From the NCBI RefSeq assembly GCF_037975245.1, contig NC_092567.1:10378376-10442375 (forward strand): a stretch of DNA of 64,000 nt. The letters run 5' to 3'. The notes below the pieces were generated by a model. That model saw nothing but the letters and a program-made list of their open reading frames with translations. It did not search any database and was not told the DNA's origin. Made by a program: the position numbers and the translations under genes. This document shows positions 37,285 through 50,300 of the stretch, in pieces; position 1 is the first letter of the stretch, and every line of letters starts with the position of its first letter. The DNA is from Apostichopus japonicus. Lineage: Eukaryota > Echinodermata > Holothuroidea > Aspidochirotida > Stichopodidae.

Positions 37285-37680
37285 TATCATCATCCTTGAC
37301 AACTATTTAATATGATGGGATAGGTGGACCTTGCCAAAAATTACATAATATCCACTCAACCTGGAGACGTGACAATAGGAAGCCTTTATTAGCATTATAT
37401 GCTCACACAGAAATGAAACGGTTACATAATGAAACAATGGATGTCTAATGACCATTAAAATTGGTCAGATTTGAAAGATTAGAGATGTCCTTGGCATCAG
37501 AATGTCATCCTCTTGAAAACTACTGTACAATTATGGTACAATTTGTAGAGATGATGCTACAATTAGGGAAGCACTGAACAAAAGAGGTCTCACAGAATCC
37601 CTAAGACACAACTTTTAGCAGTGTTCTAACTAGATTGTTCATATTTTAGGTCTTGTTTTGCAGTGATTGGGGTTGGGGGG
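37285..37680. other. about 400-bp segment present only in duplication copy 2
   Basis: Interrupts alignment with copy 1 at 28712. I see no terminal inverted repeats or clear target duplication. It may be an insertion into copy 2 or a deletion from copy 1. Confidence 0.6.
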
Positions 37681-37942
37681 GTCCTGGATGATAGACTTTT
37701 CGGTGGGGAAATTTCCCTTGAGGGATCATCTGATATGTCATGGAGTAAATATATCCAATTAAAAACTTGCATTCTCATGGAGGAGGGGGATGGGTGGAAG
37801 GGGTAAGAATCAGGTGGTGGACCATACAATCATTACCCTGATAATGTAAACTGTACGCATGTCTTCAAAGAGCTGTAATCCGGATATGAAACTGGTAAAT
37901 CCCTAAACAGGCTGATCTCAGGACTGAATATTTCCAGTTTAC

Positions 37943-38029
37943 CTGATAATGAGAAAACACAAAATGCATTTGGTCATCAGTTATAATGTTATTATTTATG
38001 TAAATTGACATCACCCGGTCTGCAAGTAG
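37943..38029 (-). CDS. candidate minus-strand exon 'LLADR', copy 2
   Basis: 29 whole codons (LLADRVMSIYINNNIITDDQ then MHFVFSHYQ), donor GTAAAC, acceptor AGAATGAAG. Same length and phase as copy 1, with about seven amino-acid differences. Confidence 0.33.
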
Positions 38030-39758
38030 CTTCATTCTACCATGTAACATTGTCAAACACAGAACACAGCTACTATAAACATACAGTATGGTATGCTACT
38101 GTAGTTTCAAAATAAATCACTCAGTTATTATTATAATAACAATGTAAAGAAACTAAAGCAACTAGAATACAAATCTATAGACTGTACAAGATGAGTTCAA
38201 GGTCTCATAATGCTTCCCACAGTGTATATACAGCTCACCTAATACCAAACTAATTGAAATATAAAGAAACATTAATTTGAAATTGAGACAAGCATTGAAT
38301 CTTCAATACAAACTTTAAGCAATACCACTAGCAATCCAGTCTGGTTTATATTCAATTGAGAAACAAAAGTAATAACAATGTAACCCTGAAAACAGATGGA
38401 GCCTGAAGAAAACATGATGACTGTTTCGGTCACATAGTTTAGGAACCATTGGTTCACTGTACTGTCTAGAGGTTGATGAATTTGTAGGATTTCGGAAATG
38501 ATGACATTGTACTATAATTGATTGAGTTAAAGTACATATTTTTCTATCTGCAGACTTTGACATATAGTTTTATTTCATAACATGTTGTTCGGTGCAGTCC
38601 TGTTGTGAGAGGGTGAGGGTTGGGTGGAGGCTACAGTTGTACGTCAGCTAAGTGCCCAGTGAAATATGTGATAAAGAATGATATACTTTTAACTTTGGAT
38701 AAACAAAGACTTAAAAAAAGTGGATCTGGTGACACAACTGTGCATGGAACTGTGCCTGGCTCTCTATGTTACTGATTTTGTGTACACCTTATTTGAATGA
38801 TGCTTCTTTAGCCTCACAAGATGTGATTGTGAATCTTAGAACTGGTGTGCGACAGTTTATCAGGAGTTTGGCTAAAATTAACAAAGAAGTAGGAAAGGAG
38901 ATACAAACCCAACCATAATCTTCAGCTGATATGATAGACATCTTTGAGATGAATAATAAAGGTGGAGTTGATTTGCATTCTACTGTCCAATTTTATATTT
39001 CAAATCCTATTTCCAATATTTAAGCAAATGCTAAAAACAGTAATCTCTACTGTACTACAGTCAATAAATATCATAACAAACATAACACAATAAATTTCAA
39101 GATTATATCCATAGTTGTGTGACATATGTGTGACCTACCTAAATTAATCAAGGTGTTCTTGTTTGATGGAGTGTTCATTACAAATACTTCTAACACAAAG
39201 CTCAGCAATACAGACTTAGTTGACTTCTTTAATGTTTCTACAGCATTATGGAATATCTAATATGGTATTTCAAGTTTTTTTTATTTTAATCTGAAGAAAA
39301 TAAATACCTACACAGAAGTCATATTTGTAGGTAACCCAAGCTACTTTCATATAAACCAACAAGTTGTCTTCCAGTTTTACAATTCTGGGAGTGTCAGGAG
39401 TTCTAGAAGACTTTATTCATATGAGCCTAGAAGGCAATTTTTATTTCAGTTTGGCAAATGGTAAAATGTACCAGAGGGTGTTGAGGTAGCTATTGTGTCA
39501 TACTGTAGCAAGGTCATTACAAACATACCAAGTACTGGATTAATCCAGCAAGAATCCGATCGTTTTAATGTCCTTACTAGGGCGTAATCCTGTCAGTTGT
39601 ATTTTGAGAAGATGAGTTAAAACTTTATATACATTATTTTAGTGAGAGTGAATGGAGATAAAAGAGTATTCCTCGATCTGCGACGCTATCCATAAAATCT
39701 ACCACACATCTTTGAAACGTTATCAATACTGTTCAACACTTACCATTAATGTGATTAC

Positions 39759-39844
39759 CATCACATGGAGGAAATATCAGATGATGAACCATTCATTGTC
39801 CTTGTCAACACAGTATGAACGTGACTTCCATCAAAAACTGGTAA
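39759..39844 (-). CDS. candidate minus-strand exon 'LPVFDG', copy 2
   Basis: 86 nt, three longer than copy 1, in frame: LPVFDGSHVHTVLTRTMNGS then SSDISSM and the same TGA before a GTAATC donor. Confidence 0.3.
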
Positions 39845-40187
39845 CTACAGGTGGAATAGGTGATCCCCTAACAGCTCGCTTCATAATTAACCTAATGAAG
39901 AGAAAAGAAAGTGATGTGAATGAGATTTGAAGTCCTAATTATAGGAGACATTGAGAATGTCAGTCAGAAATAGTCTCTGGCTAACTACCATGTATACATG
40001 AACAATCACAGAGAAAAAAATACAGAGGAAGGAAAGTAAAGTTCAGTTTCCAATAACCAGGTATTAAGTGTAAAAACAATTAGCCAGTTAAGCATCAAAC
40101 TTGAACCGGGTTGTCCGTTGTTTAGTGGAAGTGGCACATAAAGGTGTGGTGCAGTGATATAAATGAGCTCCCAAAGGAGAGTCCAAC

Positions 40188-40257
40188 CTCACACGAACCC
40201 AACCATGCATGGTTTGGGCTTGACTGAGAAATTTGTGAGATTTCGCACCTCTCTTTC
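40188..40257 (-). pseudogene. decayed exon 'EKEV', copy 2
   Basis: Homologue of 31207-31268 with the acceptor AG changed to AC, donor changed from GTAAGA to GTTGGA and 8 extra nucleotides that shift the frame. As written it cannot act like the copy 1 exon. Confidence 0.4.
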
Positions 40258-41505
40258 GTATTGAGGACAGAATGTCTTTTGAATTTCCACTCATTAGGAG
40301 ATACTGTAATTGTATCTAATTTAGTGTGTCAGCTTTGGTGGATGTGTTTTCATATTATTTTTCTTTATTTAATGGCACCAGGCCCTCGAGACTGCATTGG
40401 CTACATTGACCTAGTTACACCATTCTCGGGGGGAAGGGGGGTCTCTTTCTAGATTTTAGATCACCAAAGGTTTATAAAGTACCCTGTTCAGCTGGTCAAT
40501 AGCCATACAATATGGTTAAGTTCTTTCTACAAATTTGGCAGATGAAGACACTTATAACCTCAAAATTTTGAGTTAAAAGTTTTGAGAGATGAAAAAGTCA
40601 AAATTTTGAGGTGAAAATCTTGAGATAAAAATTCCAAATATTGAGAAAGCAAATTCCAAATTTTGAAATTTGGGGACACTTATATATTTTCTTAAGCTAC
40701 CGTACTTAGTCGCCGAAGTAAGATCAGTCTTGAGACCAATTAGATTTCTTAAATCCAACTGCAGTGACTGGCTCAGCAATGTTTAAAAATTAAACAAGCA
40801 TAAGTGACAATTCTTTATTCACAGCTGTACATTCTCAGATTAGTAGCAAGTATTTCCAATTGTGTTTATAGTGTTTATAGTGGCTGGACTTACAAGGGTA
40901 ATGCAAAGCTCTCCAAATATTCAGTACAGTGTTTTCACATAGTTTCTGGAATCTGCATTTTGAGCTCATGAGGACATGTCAGTAATAGAAATACTTAATC
41001 TGATTTTACTCTGTGGAATATATATATAGCTGAGCCCTAGCCGGGTGCTGGGGGCTTCAGAAGAGCTCTGTAACATCTCTTCTACTTCATGTCCTCTTGT
41101 ACTAAGTATAAAGCATGTAGATACAAGTTAGAGAGAAAAATGTAATTTCTATGAAGTATAAATCTAAGCCCTGGTGGGAGTCCCTGAGGACTTTAGCTGA
41201 GGCATTTTCACTTTTCAGATATTTAATGTTCTCTGATAGTGATTTTGCAGACCAAGTGGAGCCTATGGGGGAGGGGTGGGGGGGGCAAGTGCTCACCACC
41301 CTAATGGATGCCAGTGCTTGTATATGTTTGAATATGTTTATGTTAAACAGTAGTTAGCTCTCAAATACTCGTATGCAAGGAAGACATGTTATCATGACAT
41401 GATATTGATAAATAGTGGCAGGGGAATTTAAATTCCTTAACCATGCTTGCTAGCCAGCAGTTTGGTGAATCAAGTCACAACAAACCAGATTTACTTCATT
41501 CTTAC

Positions 41506-41544
41506 CATTCCTATGGAACTCTGTGCATCAAGAAGTGTAGGATA
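41506..41544 (-). CDS. candidate minus-strand micro-exon 'YPTL', copy 2
   Basis: Acceptor CTTCTTCCAG, 13 codons (YPTLLDAQSSIGM), donor GTAAGA. Same phase and length as copy 1. Confidence 0.35.
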
Positions 41545-41574
41545 CTGGAAGAAGCTTGATAGGTTCATACAGGT

Positions 41575-43212
41575 AGGTCCTGATCTCCTCTATCCAGTAC
41601 AGTCTCTGTCTTCATATTCACTAGAGGGTTTCTTCCTACAGTTGAATTATTACATCATGGAGCCGTCAGACTGAGCCTCAGTGACTTCTAAATCAAAAGT
41701 GAAACACTAAACATGAAATCAAATTAGTTATTCAGATAGTTTTAGACTTCAGAAACAAAAGTATCCTCACTTACAAAGAAAAACCCATGGTAGCAGTTCC
41801 ACTTTGATCCAATCATTGATCATTTTAATTTAGTGATTATACAGTATTAGTGTTTGGTTTCTGAAGCTTTTTGAAAGTTCTTAGGAACTTTTGCATTCAG
41901 ATAGCAACGTGACACTACAGCAGTCTTTGTGGGCAATCAACTTTACATGTTAGTTGTAAAAGACCCCTACACTTTTAGTAAGTAAATTATATAAAGGTGC
42001 ATATTTGATTTGTGATATTGAAGCTGAAGATACGTCAATAGGAAATGAGCATTACCAGCACAAACCCTGGAAATTCTGGATATGTTCCAATAATGGGTTG
42101 TCTTTGACCAGCAAGGGCGGTGTAAAGCACTGCAGTATTATGGGTGACAAACTACAATAATGTTTGTATATGATATGGGATATTGAATCTCAATCTCTGG
42201 AAAACCTTGCACTTCATTTGACCTTTACTCACTGGCAGGTTAGTACTTAAATCTACAATATACCAGGAGAGGAAACAACTCCAGAGTACTTTAAAGAGTA
42301 GGTTTTTATGACTACATAGTTTGAATAAAACCTTTCAGATACAGTAGTTAGATGATCTCGCAAATGTAGAACACTTCTTCAATAAACTAATGTGATCAGT
42401 ATTCTGAGGGAGGAAACCCTCTCCTTCAACTTGTAACCTACTAACAGGCTAGAATCACCATATTTCAGCTAGTCCTACATTGTGCTGATCCTAGGACACG
42501 CTTTACGCTGGCATTGCGGACTTTTGAATGTTGTCATTAAAACCATTGGATTAGGCCTAGGTTAGGCTGCACTTTTCTTATATGACTAAAGAAGACCTAA
42601 GCCATAACTTCAACGTTATGAGTCCCTGTCCTTGTAGGTACATAGCCTAACAATATGAAAGGAAAACAAGACATACGTGGGATTTCTTCTTTGACAATTG
42701 CAATATACTTAGTCTGATTCATTCAGTATCATGTTCACCATCTGGAATATATTGCAATATCTTCATATTAGTAAGCCAGTACTGTAGCTTCGGGGAATCA
42801 CGTTAAACAAACAGAGAAGTACAACCATACAACCGTTCTTCAAACGCTGCTTTACACTGTGTCGTTGGTTTGTTTAGATTTTGAAGATGAGACTTGTTCA
42901 AGTCGTTTCATTGGCCACGAGGGAAATACCCCTCTTTTTCAGATAAATAATCAACGTTCCAATTCAAATAATAGCAATTTACAAAAAAATGGCTAATTCC
43001 TTACATCTAGGAGTGAGGTCTTCAACAGTATGCTGCGAAATGTCAATTCATCATTTGCACCTCGATAATTTTCTGGTAATTTTGCGTTCATAGAATCCTG
43101 TACAGCCGCTTGAAGTGTATACGTGTTATGGGTCGTAGCGTATAGGTCTAATGGAAAAGATAAAAAAAATACTTAGTTATTACACTGCAACTCACCAAAT
43201 TACAATTTGGAC
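41575..43212. other. unique sequence beyond duplication copy 2
   Basis: If the minus-strand gene is real, its 5' exons and promoter would lie here. A possible minus-strand frame (RNPLVNMKTETVLDRG) is at about 41575-41640, but its borders are weak. No other exon is convincing. Confidence 0.35.
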
Positions 43213-43220
43213 GGCCTCTT

Positions 43221-43592
43221 CAGTGGCGGAGAGTCCATACAGTCAGGGGGCGGATTCCCCCCCCCCCCGACGGAATCAAATGGACTGCTGGCGCCCTTTT
43301 CAGCTCTTTACCACATTTTACTTATTCGCGATTATTGACTTTTTTTATTGCGCTCTCATCTACCTATTGACATTTGTCACATATATTGGCGATGACACCT
43401 ATTTATTCTTCGTTTATCTGCAAATTAACAAGGCCCGGAAAGGGTCATTTCCGACGATCTAGAGAGTATCTTTACTCAAAAATTTCGGTACGCTCCGCGC
43501 CATTTCGTGGTGGCGCTCCGCTTAGATAGTGTCGGAAGCGCCCCTACAGACCATTCTCGCCCGCATGACCAATACCCCTAGCTCCGCCACTG
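43221..43592. mobile_element. hAT MITE, 372 bp
   Basis: CAGTGGCGGAG at the left and CTCCGCCACTG at the right form a perfect 11-bp inverted repeat. The 8-bp target duplication GGCCTCTT is exact at 43213-43220 and 43593-43600. The length of the target duplication and the CAGTGGCGGA end are typical of the hAT superfamily. It contains a poly-C tract and the CTTAGATAGT core (43521-43530). No transposase. Confidence 0.9.
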
Positions 43593-43833
43593 GGCCTCTT
43601 GACTATTCACAACAGATCTTCCGAAGTCCAAACATAAAAAGGGATCCGGCACTAAATAAATAATGAAAACGCAATATGCAAATAATGAAAATATTATGAT
43701 AGTTTTGACCATTCCAGTAAAGCAAAGATTAGGGGCTAGTGTAAGTTCCAAGGAAAAACGCGTACTACCGCTTAGCGAAATCTATCGTGATAGTATTGCG
43801 TCACTACAAGTGTCATCAAGACAGCATGATAAT

Positions 43834-44844
43834 CACTGGCGGATCCAGGGCCTTTGTTTGGGAGGGGCCAAAGTGGCATTAGAGTGATATGGGGGAGGGG
43901 TCTAAGGGGAGGGGGTGGAAAATTTTCTATTGCTGTATGCCCTCAGATGCAATTTGGTGCGACAAAAGTGTACAATGGTGATGTTAATTTACTTCTAAAA
44001 AAAATGTTTCCCAGGTGTAATTTTCTAAAATATTTATAAAACAAAGTTGGGATCATCTTTCTCAAGAAATTTTATTTCTCATAGGTTATAAATTTCTTAC
44101 AACCAGCCTGTAACTGCAAAATTGTGTTAAACTGTAAATCCTCACGCTCATACATTTACATAGCTCCCAACTCTTGAGAAGGCAAATGCTGGTCCATGCC
44201 ACGAATCGCCGTCCTGGGGGAGGGGTATAAGGGGAGGGGGTGTCCCCCTCCCCTTTTGATTTTTTTTGGAATCCTGGTGATGCCTACATGTAAAATGGTG
44301 GCACTTAGAAAGGCTTTTGTCACCCAAAATTTTCTGAGAAATATGCATTTTTTTGTGTGTAACATCAATAAATTGAATAGTATAGGTGATAATTCATTCT
44401 TTCCCGTGGCATGAAAATGTTCGCTGCTCGCCCCAATGAAAAGAAATATAGGCTAATTTGAGGTTCAAATGATGCTGTAAAGGAGGTTTTATACTCTATT
44501 ATGCTAAATGCTAAAGAAATGATGGTTGCTAAGTCAAAATTTGATGCAATTTTTTTATGTATACTTGACAATTACAATGCGGTTTTTTCGGACGCTTGTG
44601 CGGGTCAGCGGGTTTGGGTGTTAGAATGCGGGTCTAATTCCCGCGAATTGCGGGTCGGTTGGGAGCTCTGCATTTAATTTTAAACCAGAAAACGAAAAGG
44701 CTTAGACTAGTCTACCACTGCTATTCCTCCCGATTTTTTTAATTTCCAATCATATGATTTAGCGGATGTTCGGAAACACTTTTTGGCTCACCTTTTTGGG
44801 GGGGCCATGGCCCCCTTGCCCCCCCCCCCTTGGATCCGCCAGTG
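43834..44844. mobile_element. hAT-like element, 1011 bp
   Basis: CACTGGCGGATCCA and TGGATCCGCCAGTG form a perfect 14-bp inverted repeat. The 8-bp target duplication ATGATAAT is exact at 43826-43833 and 44845-44852. Internal G-rich and C-rich tracts lie inside each end. No long frame, so it is non-autonomous. Confidence 0.9.
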
Positions 44845-44895
44845 ATGATAATTAGACATGTTAGGCATTTTTCAGGATATTGTTTACTGAATTGT

Positions 44896-45465
44896 TGAGA
44901 TGAAAGTATTTTGGTATTTCAACATTAATCAGAAATTTCTAAATTATACACTTGGATAGATGTCGGGGGGAGGGGTGGGATGGGGCAATGTTACATTCAG
45001 CTGAGAAGGAGGCCACTGCTACGAGTGTACACCCCTCCCCACACGCTCCCCTTCCCCACTTACGACTTTACAAAAACATTGTTCATGGGCAAAACTGCAT
45101 GGTGTATGGAGCCAATTTTAGACCTAATTGATGGTCTAATTATGCCTCGGGGTGCACCAGTTAACATCAATTTTCAAAAAGAATTCAGGGGACGGGGCTA
45201 CTGAGATCTGCCTTCAACAAGCCAACGACCACACCTCCGCCATTTTTAAATTCTCTGGCCTTTCCATAATAGTGCAGGACCTACCTGAGTCAGTTGGGAT
45301 TTACTCCCTCCCCCTTTGATATCCTATATTAAAATGGGGGTTGAGAAGGGGTCCCATTCTCCTAGTCCTGCGAACCAATTTCAAGTAGTAGATAACCTAT
45401 GCATCTGCCATTAAAATGTGGTACATGGCTACATGTTGGTAACATGCTATAATGTGTACCTCTTT
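44896..45465. repeat. dispersed repeat P, copy 2
   Basis: Partner of 33966-34545, high identity by eye. Homology stops near 45465, where duplication S does not follow. Confidence 0.8.
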
Positions 45466-46436
45466 GTCAGGCATTATTTTATATAGGAATAATATACTTG
45501 TAATATACTTCATGAAAGCATGTCCCCCCCAGTCGCCCCCCCCCCACTGGGGTTTTGGGTGTCGAACAAAATTACATGTGCGAAAAATATATCATTGGTC
45601 TGAATGGTTTCGAATCTCCATGATGACCACTCATGAACGACCCTTCGACCGCGGACCGGCAGTAGGCTAAAACTGCTGAAAAACCGGACGTGACATAGCG
45701 CATAGGCCGGGTTTTCACTTCTGGGACGTACCCTGACGCTCTTAAAACCGCTAAAAAACAAATTTTTAAGAAAGGAGACAATACTGTTGCTGAGGATCAG
45801 TCTATCACCCTAATAATGTTTCAGACGCAATCTTTGATCATGTCAGTTTGACTTATAGTTCGGTCATGCAGTATGTTACTTGGCTGAGAGCCCAGTCAAT
45901 ATTTCCTTATTTTCCACGCGCAATTTGCAGATTTGTCGAAAAATGTCAATGCCGGTGTCAAACTCACAATTGTGTGGTATGACTCCCAGGACGGCAAGTC
46001 GAGAAACTCACATGCAGTCGCGGCGGATGGCTTCCTTCGCCTATAGTATGTCCGGGGAAATTGTGTGGCATCGTTCCTATACTGAAAAAAACCCACTGAA
46101 AAAATCCTGGCTACGCCACTGCTAATATCCCCCCAATATTTGGTGGCATAGGTTTTTTTTTTGTGTGGATATAAATAGGAAGTAATGCGTGAGATTTTTA
46201 TCCATTATACTTGGCGGTGGCTAAAACTTCATCCAACACATGCTGCATGATGTAAATGACACTTCGTGGTCGTTTCTGTGACCTGTGACCGTATAGCAAG
46301 TTGTAACTCATCATAATGTCTGTATATCTCTTGTGTATGAGTGTAAGTATGTACAATCATATGATCCACATCGATATTGGTTCACTGGGTTTCCATTTTG
46401 CCTATTTGCCTATTCCTACCAGATTTCTAACCGCAG
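45466..46436. mobile_element. transposon remnants
   Basis: ATCCTGGCTACGCCACTG ending at about 46121 is the right end of a hAT-like element; I cannot find its left end. C-runs at 45525-45546. No coding exon. Confidence 0.4.
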
Positions 46437-47300
46437 GCGCGTAGCCAAGGGAGGGGGGCGAAGGGGCTGACCGCCCCCGCCCCCTATTTTTAATTTTTTT
46501 TATGATATCACCAGTAATTTCAAAATCGAAAATGCTTAGATGCAACTTACAAGGCCTGGGAAGAGCCATTTCCGGCCACAATTTTCTTTAACGCTTCGCG
46601 CCAACACATAGTGGCGCTACGCTTAGATAGTTTGCCTACATGTATATAACGAAGCGCGCGAACAATTTTGGGGATCAAAGTTGCTATGTGCCTGCATCCA
46701 TGGGCCCAGATCCTGGTTGGGACAGCGGGACGCGTCCCAACCAACTTTTCCAGTGGTGGGGACATGATATACCATGTTCCCACCAATTTGTCTTGACCAA
46801 ACGCTGCATTTGAAATTCCCCTGTATTAAACTTTGGCGCAGTTTGATCTCGCATTGTGCAAATGACACGCAGCAGTTCTCATTTTATTATATTTATCCAC
46901 TATAATTGTTTTCTGGGAGACGACATCGTATACGAAAGTCTACTTGGATTATTTGTCCCCTGATGTTTTTTCTGCAGTCGCCCATGTATTTCCCCAAACT
47001 AAATTTCTAAGCCATGAGATCTAAAATTTAAGGAGGTTTGGGAGCATCATTGGGTCTGGGAAGTGTTATTTTCGGCGATCTGGGAGGTGTATTTGCCAAA
47101 AAAAATCCTTGTACGCTACGCGCGAACCCATGGTCGCGCTCCGCTTAGATAGTATCAGAGAACAGACACGCGTCCCCACCATTATCCAAGACTGATCTGC
47201 GCCCATGCGGCGATGCCTGCACCCGAGCAAATGTTTCCCCCCCCCCAATATTTGAAACAAATCGCCGCCCCTGTAGACATGTGACAAATCATTTGATTGG
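46437..47300. mobile_element. nested or adjacent TIR-element fragments
   Basis: CAGGCGCGTAGCCAAGG at about 46434 looks like a left end. Two separate copies of the CTTAGATAGT core lie at 46622-46631 and 47143-47152, each preceded by a block like AACGCTTCGCGCCAAC..TGGCGCT. No matching right end is clear, so these are probably truncated elements. Confidence 0.5.
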
Positions 47301-50300
47301 CGTAGGAAGGGAGCAAAAAATGAATGGGTTGGGGAAGTGGTCGGGAGGCATCCCAATTAAGCAAACAATACACATTTTGTCATTATTGTGACCCACATGG
47401 AACACTGAAAAATTTCAACATTTCATATCAAAATTGTAATTATTTTATCCCAAAAGTTTTGAATATTACTGGGAATTTCAACCCTCCTTCAAAATTGAAA
47501 CCCTTTTCTTGAAAATCAAGTTTGTCTTAAAATTGCAATCTGTAATATAACCAAAATTCTCAACATTAAACTACTTTTTCTAAAATTCAAAACCTCTTTG
47601 ATTGATTTCGGCCTCTTTAATTCCCTTCATGTAAAATGTCGATCCTTTTTGTTTTAAATTTAAACTTTTAAAATGTCGACTTCTCAACTATAAATATTAG
47701 CGTTTTATCTCAAACTTGTATTGCCATTGCATTTCTCGAAGTCAAGATTTCTCTTTTATACAAATTTCAACTATTTTATCTCAAAAAATAAACTTTTCTT
47801 GATGAGGATGGTAACAAGTAAAAAAGGAGAAAAGGGGGGGGGGGGGGGACTACTTGAATTGACTATTACAATTATTGGTGAAATGTCGACATAGCATTTT
47901 GATTTGAGCAATTACGAGGTACGTGAAAAGACAATACATCGTTTGATTGCCTGACACTCTCTTTGCCGGTGCAAAGATTTAGCTAAATAATCCAGCACTG
48001 ACAAGGAATGGAGTTCATTAAAAAGGTGGTTGGGTGGGGAAAAAAGTCGTGTAGTTACATTTATTCCAATAATTTCAAGATGATCAAGTGATTATTTGTA
48101 AAAACAAAAACTTAACTTGACACAGACACGTTTTGTCTGCACGATGTGTCTGCAAGATGTGTATGACTGAACAAGGATGTTCAATTTATGTTATTCCATA
48201 TAGGTTTTAATATTCATTAAACATGTACCCCTTCAAATCATTTGAAACAGACGGTATTCAAACTTTTGTGTGAATTGTTTGTTTATGCATCCACTAGCAG
48301 ATAATAAGGTGGGTGAATGAGTACATAAAATGCTTTTTTGCCCAAATTTTAACCGGTGGTGCGTGAGGGGGGGGGGTGCACGGGGACTACCCCCCTACCG
48401 CTTAAGGAGAAATGTCAATGATAGCTGTATCTACTTGATAGAGGTTGTGTTGTATTATTTACTTCCTCGACCCCTTCCTTACTACATACCCAATCGACGT
48501 CAGTTTTTAAACTGTCTGTTTCCACCGGGCATATATAACGTTACGTACATTTATTTCTATTGGCGCCAAATGTCTGTTACAAATCTCAAACATCACCCGC
48601 GAACAGCTGGGAAACACCTGTATATGAATATCAGTGACTCATGCTATTGAATACCTGTTCAAATCTTGTATATATCAGTATCACTGACAATAAATGATTT
48701 AGTGTTATATCAGTGGAGTTGCAGAGTACGTAGTAAATTCGTGGACGTTGTTTGTTACCATTGACTTGTTGAGTGGTTATTAAGATGGATTATTTAATGC
48801 AGAGGAACCGCTGTGAATAGTTAAAACAGTAATTATTGATCAGAGAGATAATTTGACGGTATGGTATAGAAGCATAGGCTTGGATGTGTACAAAGGCCAG
48901 GCCAAACTTAGGTAGGCTATAGGTCAGACTAGCAATACAGTTAGGCTATGTTAAAAATCTCAAACATCACCCGCGGAAAGCTAGAATTACTACTTTTAGC
49001 AAGAGGACATGCTTAGCAAATGTAACTAATAAATAATACAAATCTTAGCCTATAGTTGTCGACTGATTATTAAAAAATTCCAAATTAAAGCATATCTTAA
49101 ATATAAAGGAATTGAATAAAATACAATCGAGACACTGAGTCTTCTTTAGGGATCTTAAATTAAGCGAAGAATAAAACCAGCGATTAACTTTCTAGGTGAG
49201 CTGATGCATATCCTTTACTTCGAAAACAATTACTCCATTCTAGCTAACAAAAAGTATCCATAGACAAACTTTGGAAATTTGTTATCCCTTCAAAAAATTT
49301 AAATCACAGAAAATGATTCAACTCGACTTTACTCGTACATAATATAGCCTTATAGTTAAAGGGGTGAATACAAGTCAATCTATATAACATTCCACAATTA
49401 TTATTGTAATCACCTAACTTACTAAATCTACCAGGTCGGACATTTGAGCCAATTGTGTGAGATACCTGCAGCTTTTTACCGAGCAGACTGACTAAAATAA
49501 TGATACTTAGTAACGGATTATTAGTTGAATAACCTAACTCCTGCCAATATACCTGTGATATATAGTTTTGTTAAATACTGTATAGGGCCTAGAGCTTTTA
49601 ACCTCTATAAAAGTTTTCCAATTAAGTCTAATCATAATCATTATGCAATACATAGTTATTGAAAAGGAATCTTTCGTCCATGTCTTTACAACAGCAACTA
49701 GATCGTGGTGTTCTACTCACAGCTGGTTTTGTCCTAATTTTGTCCACATAGGCCTAATTATAAAAACTGTACGTCATTTCCAAGCCAACAGACTTATGGC
49801 AACATGATATTTTAAAAGTAAAATGGTTTTAAAATTGTAAGTGCGCCACTTATTTTACTCTGCTGCAACACTCAATAGCAGAAGTTCGCGAGAGCCGTAG
49901 CTCTAACGTTAACTGTTCCGCTAACTGTTCACACCCGATGAACTCCATAGTAACAGAAGATATTTCAATGAAGACCCAATCAACCCAATTAAACTTAAAA
50001 GTAATGATTAATTAGTATAATTAAACCCTCGAGAATATGAAGTGTTTTCAGATAACAATATTATTTGTAAAAGAAGTATAAAAAGCAGATGGTACTATTT
50101 AATTGGAAGAAACGATAAAGTTTAGAAAGTTAAGATCATAAGCAATACCCAATTTAGGAATATCTACAAACACAAAGAAAGAACAAAGCTACATTTCGAA
50201 AAAAAATCCACTAGAAAATATGTCACACTCAAACCGTAATTTAGGAATGAATTTGATAACTAAACACAAATGGACATCATCATTTATACAAATCGTATTA

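Larger units (their letters stand above)
34555..41575. repeat. segmental duplication S, copy 2 (7.0 kb)
   Basis: Partner of 26130-32563. It is about 0.6 kb longer, mostly because of 37285-37680, which has no counterpart in copy 1. It has a C-run at 35263-35278, where copy 1 has one too. Confidence 0.9.

Noticed and set aside
48330-48650. 106-codon plus-strand frame
   Set aside because: Begins over a G-run with chance-like composition and no splice sites or motif.
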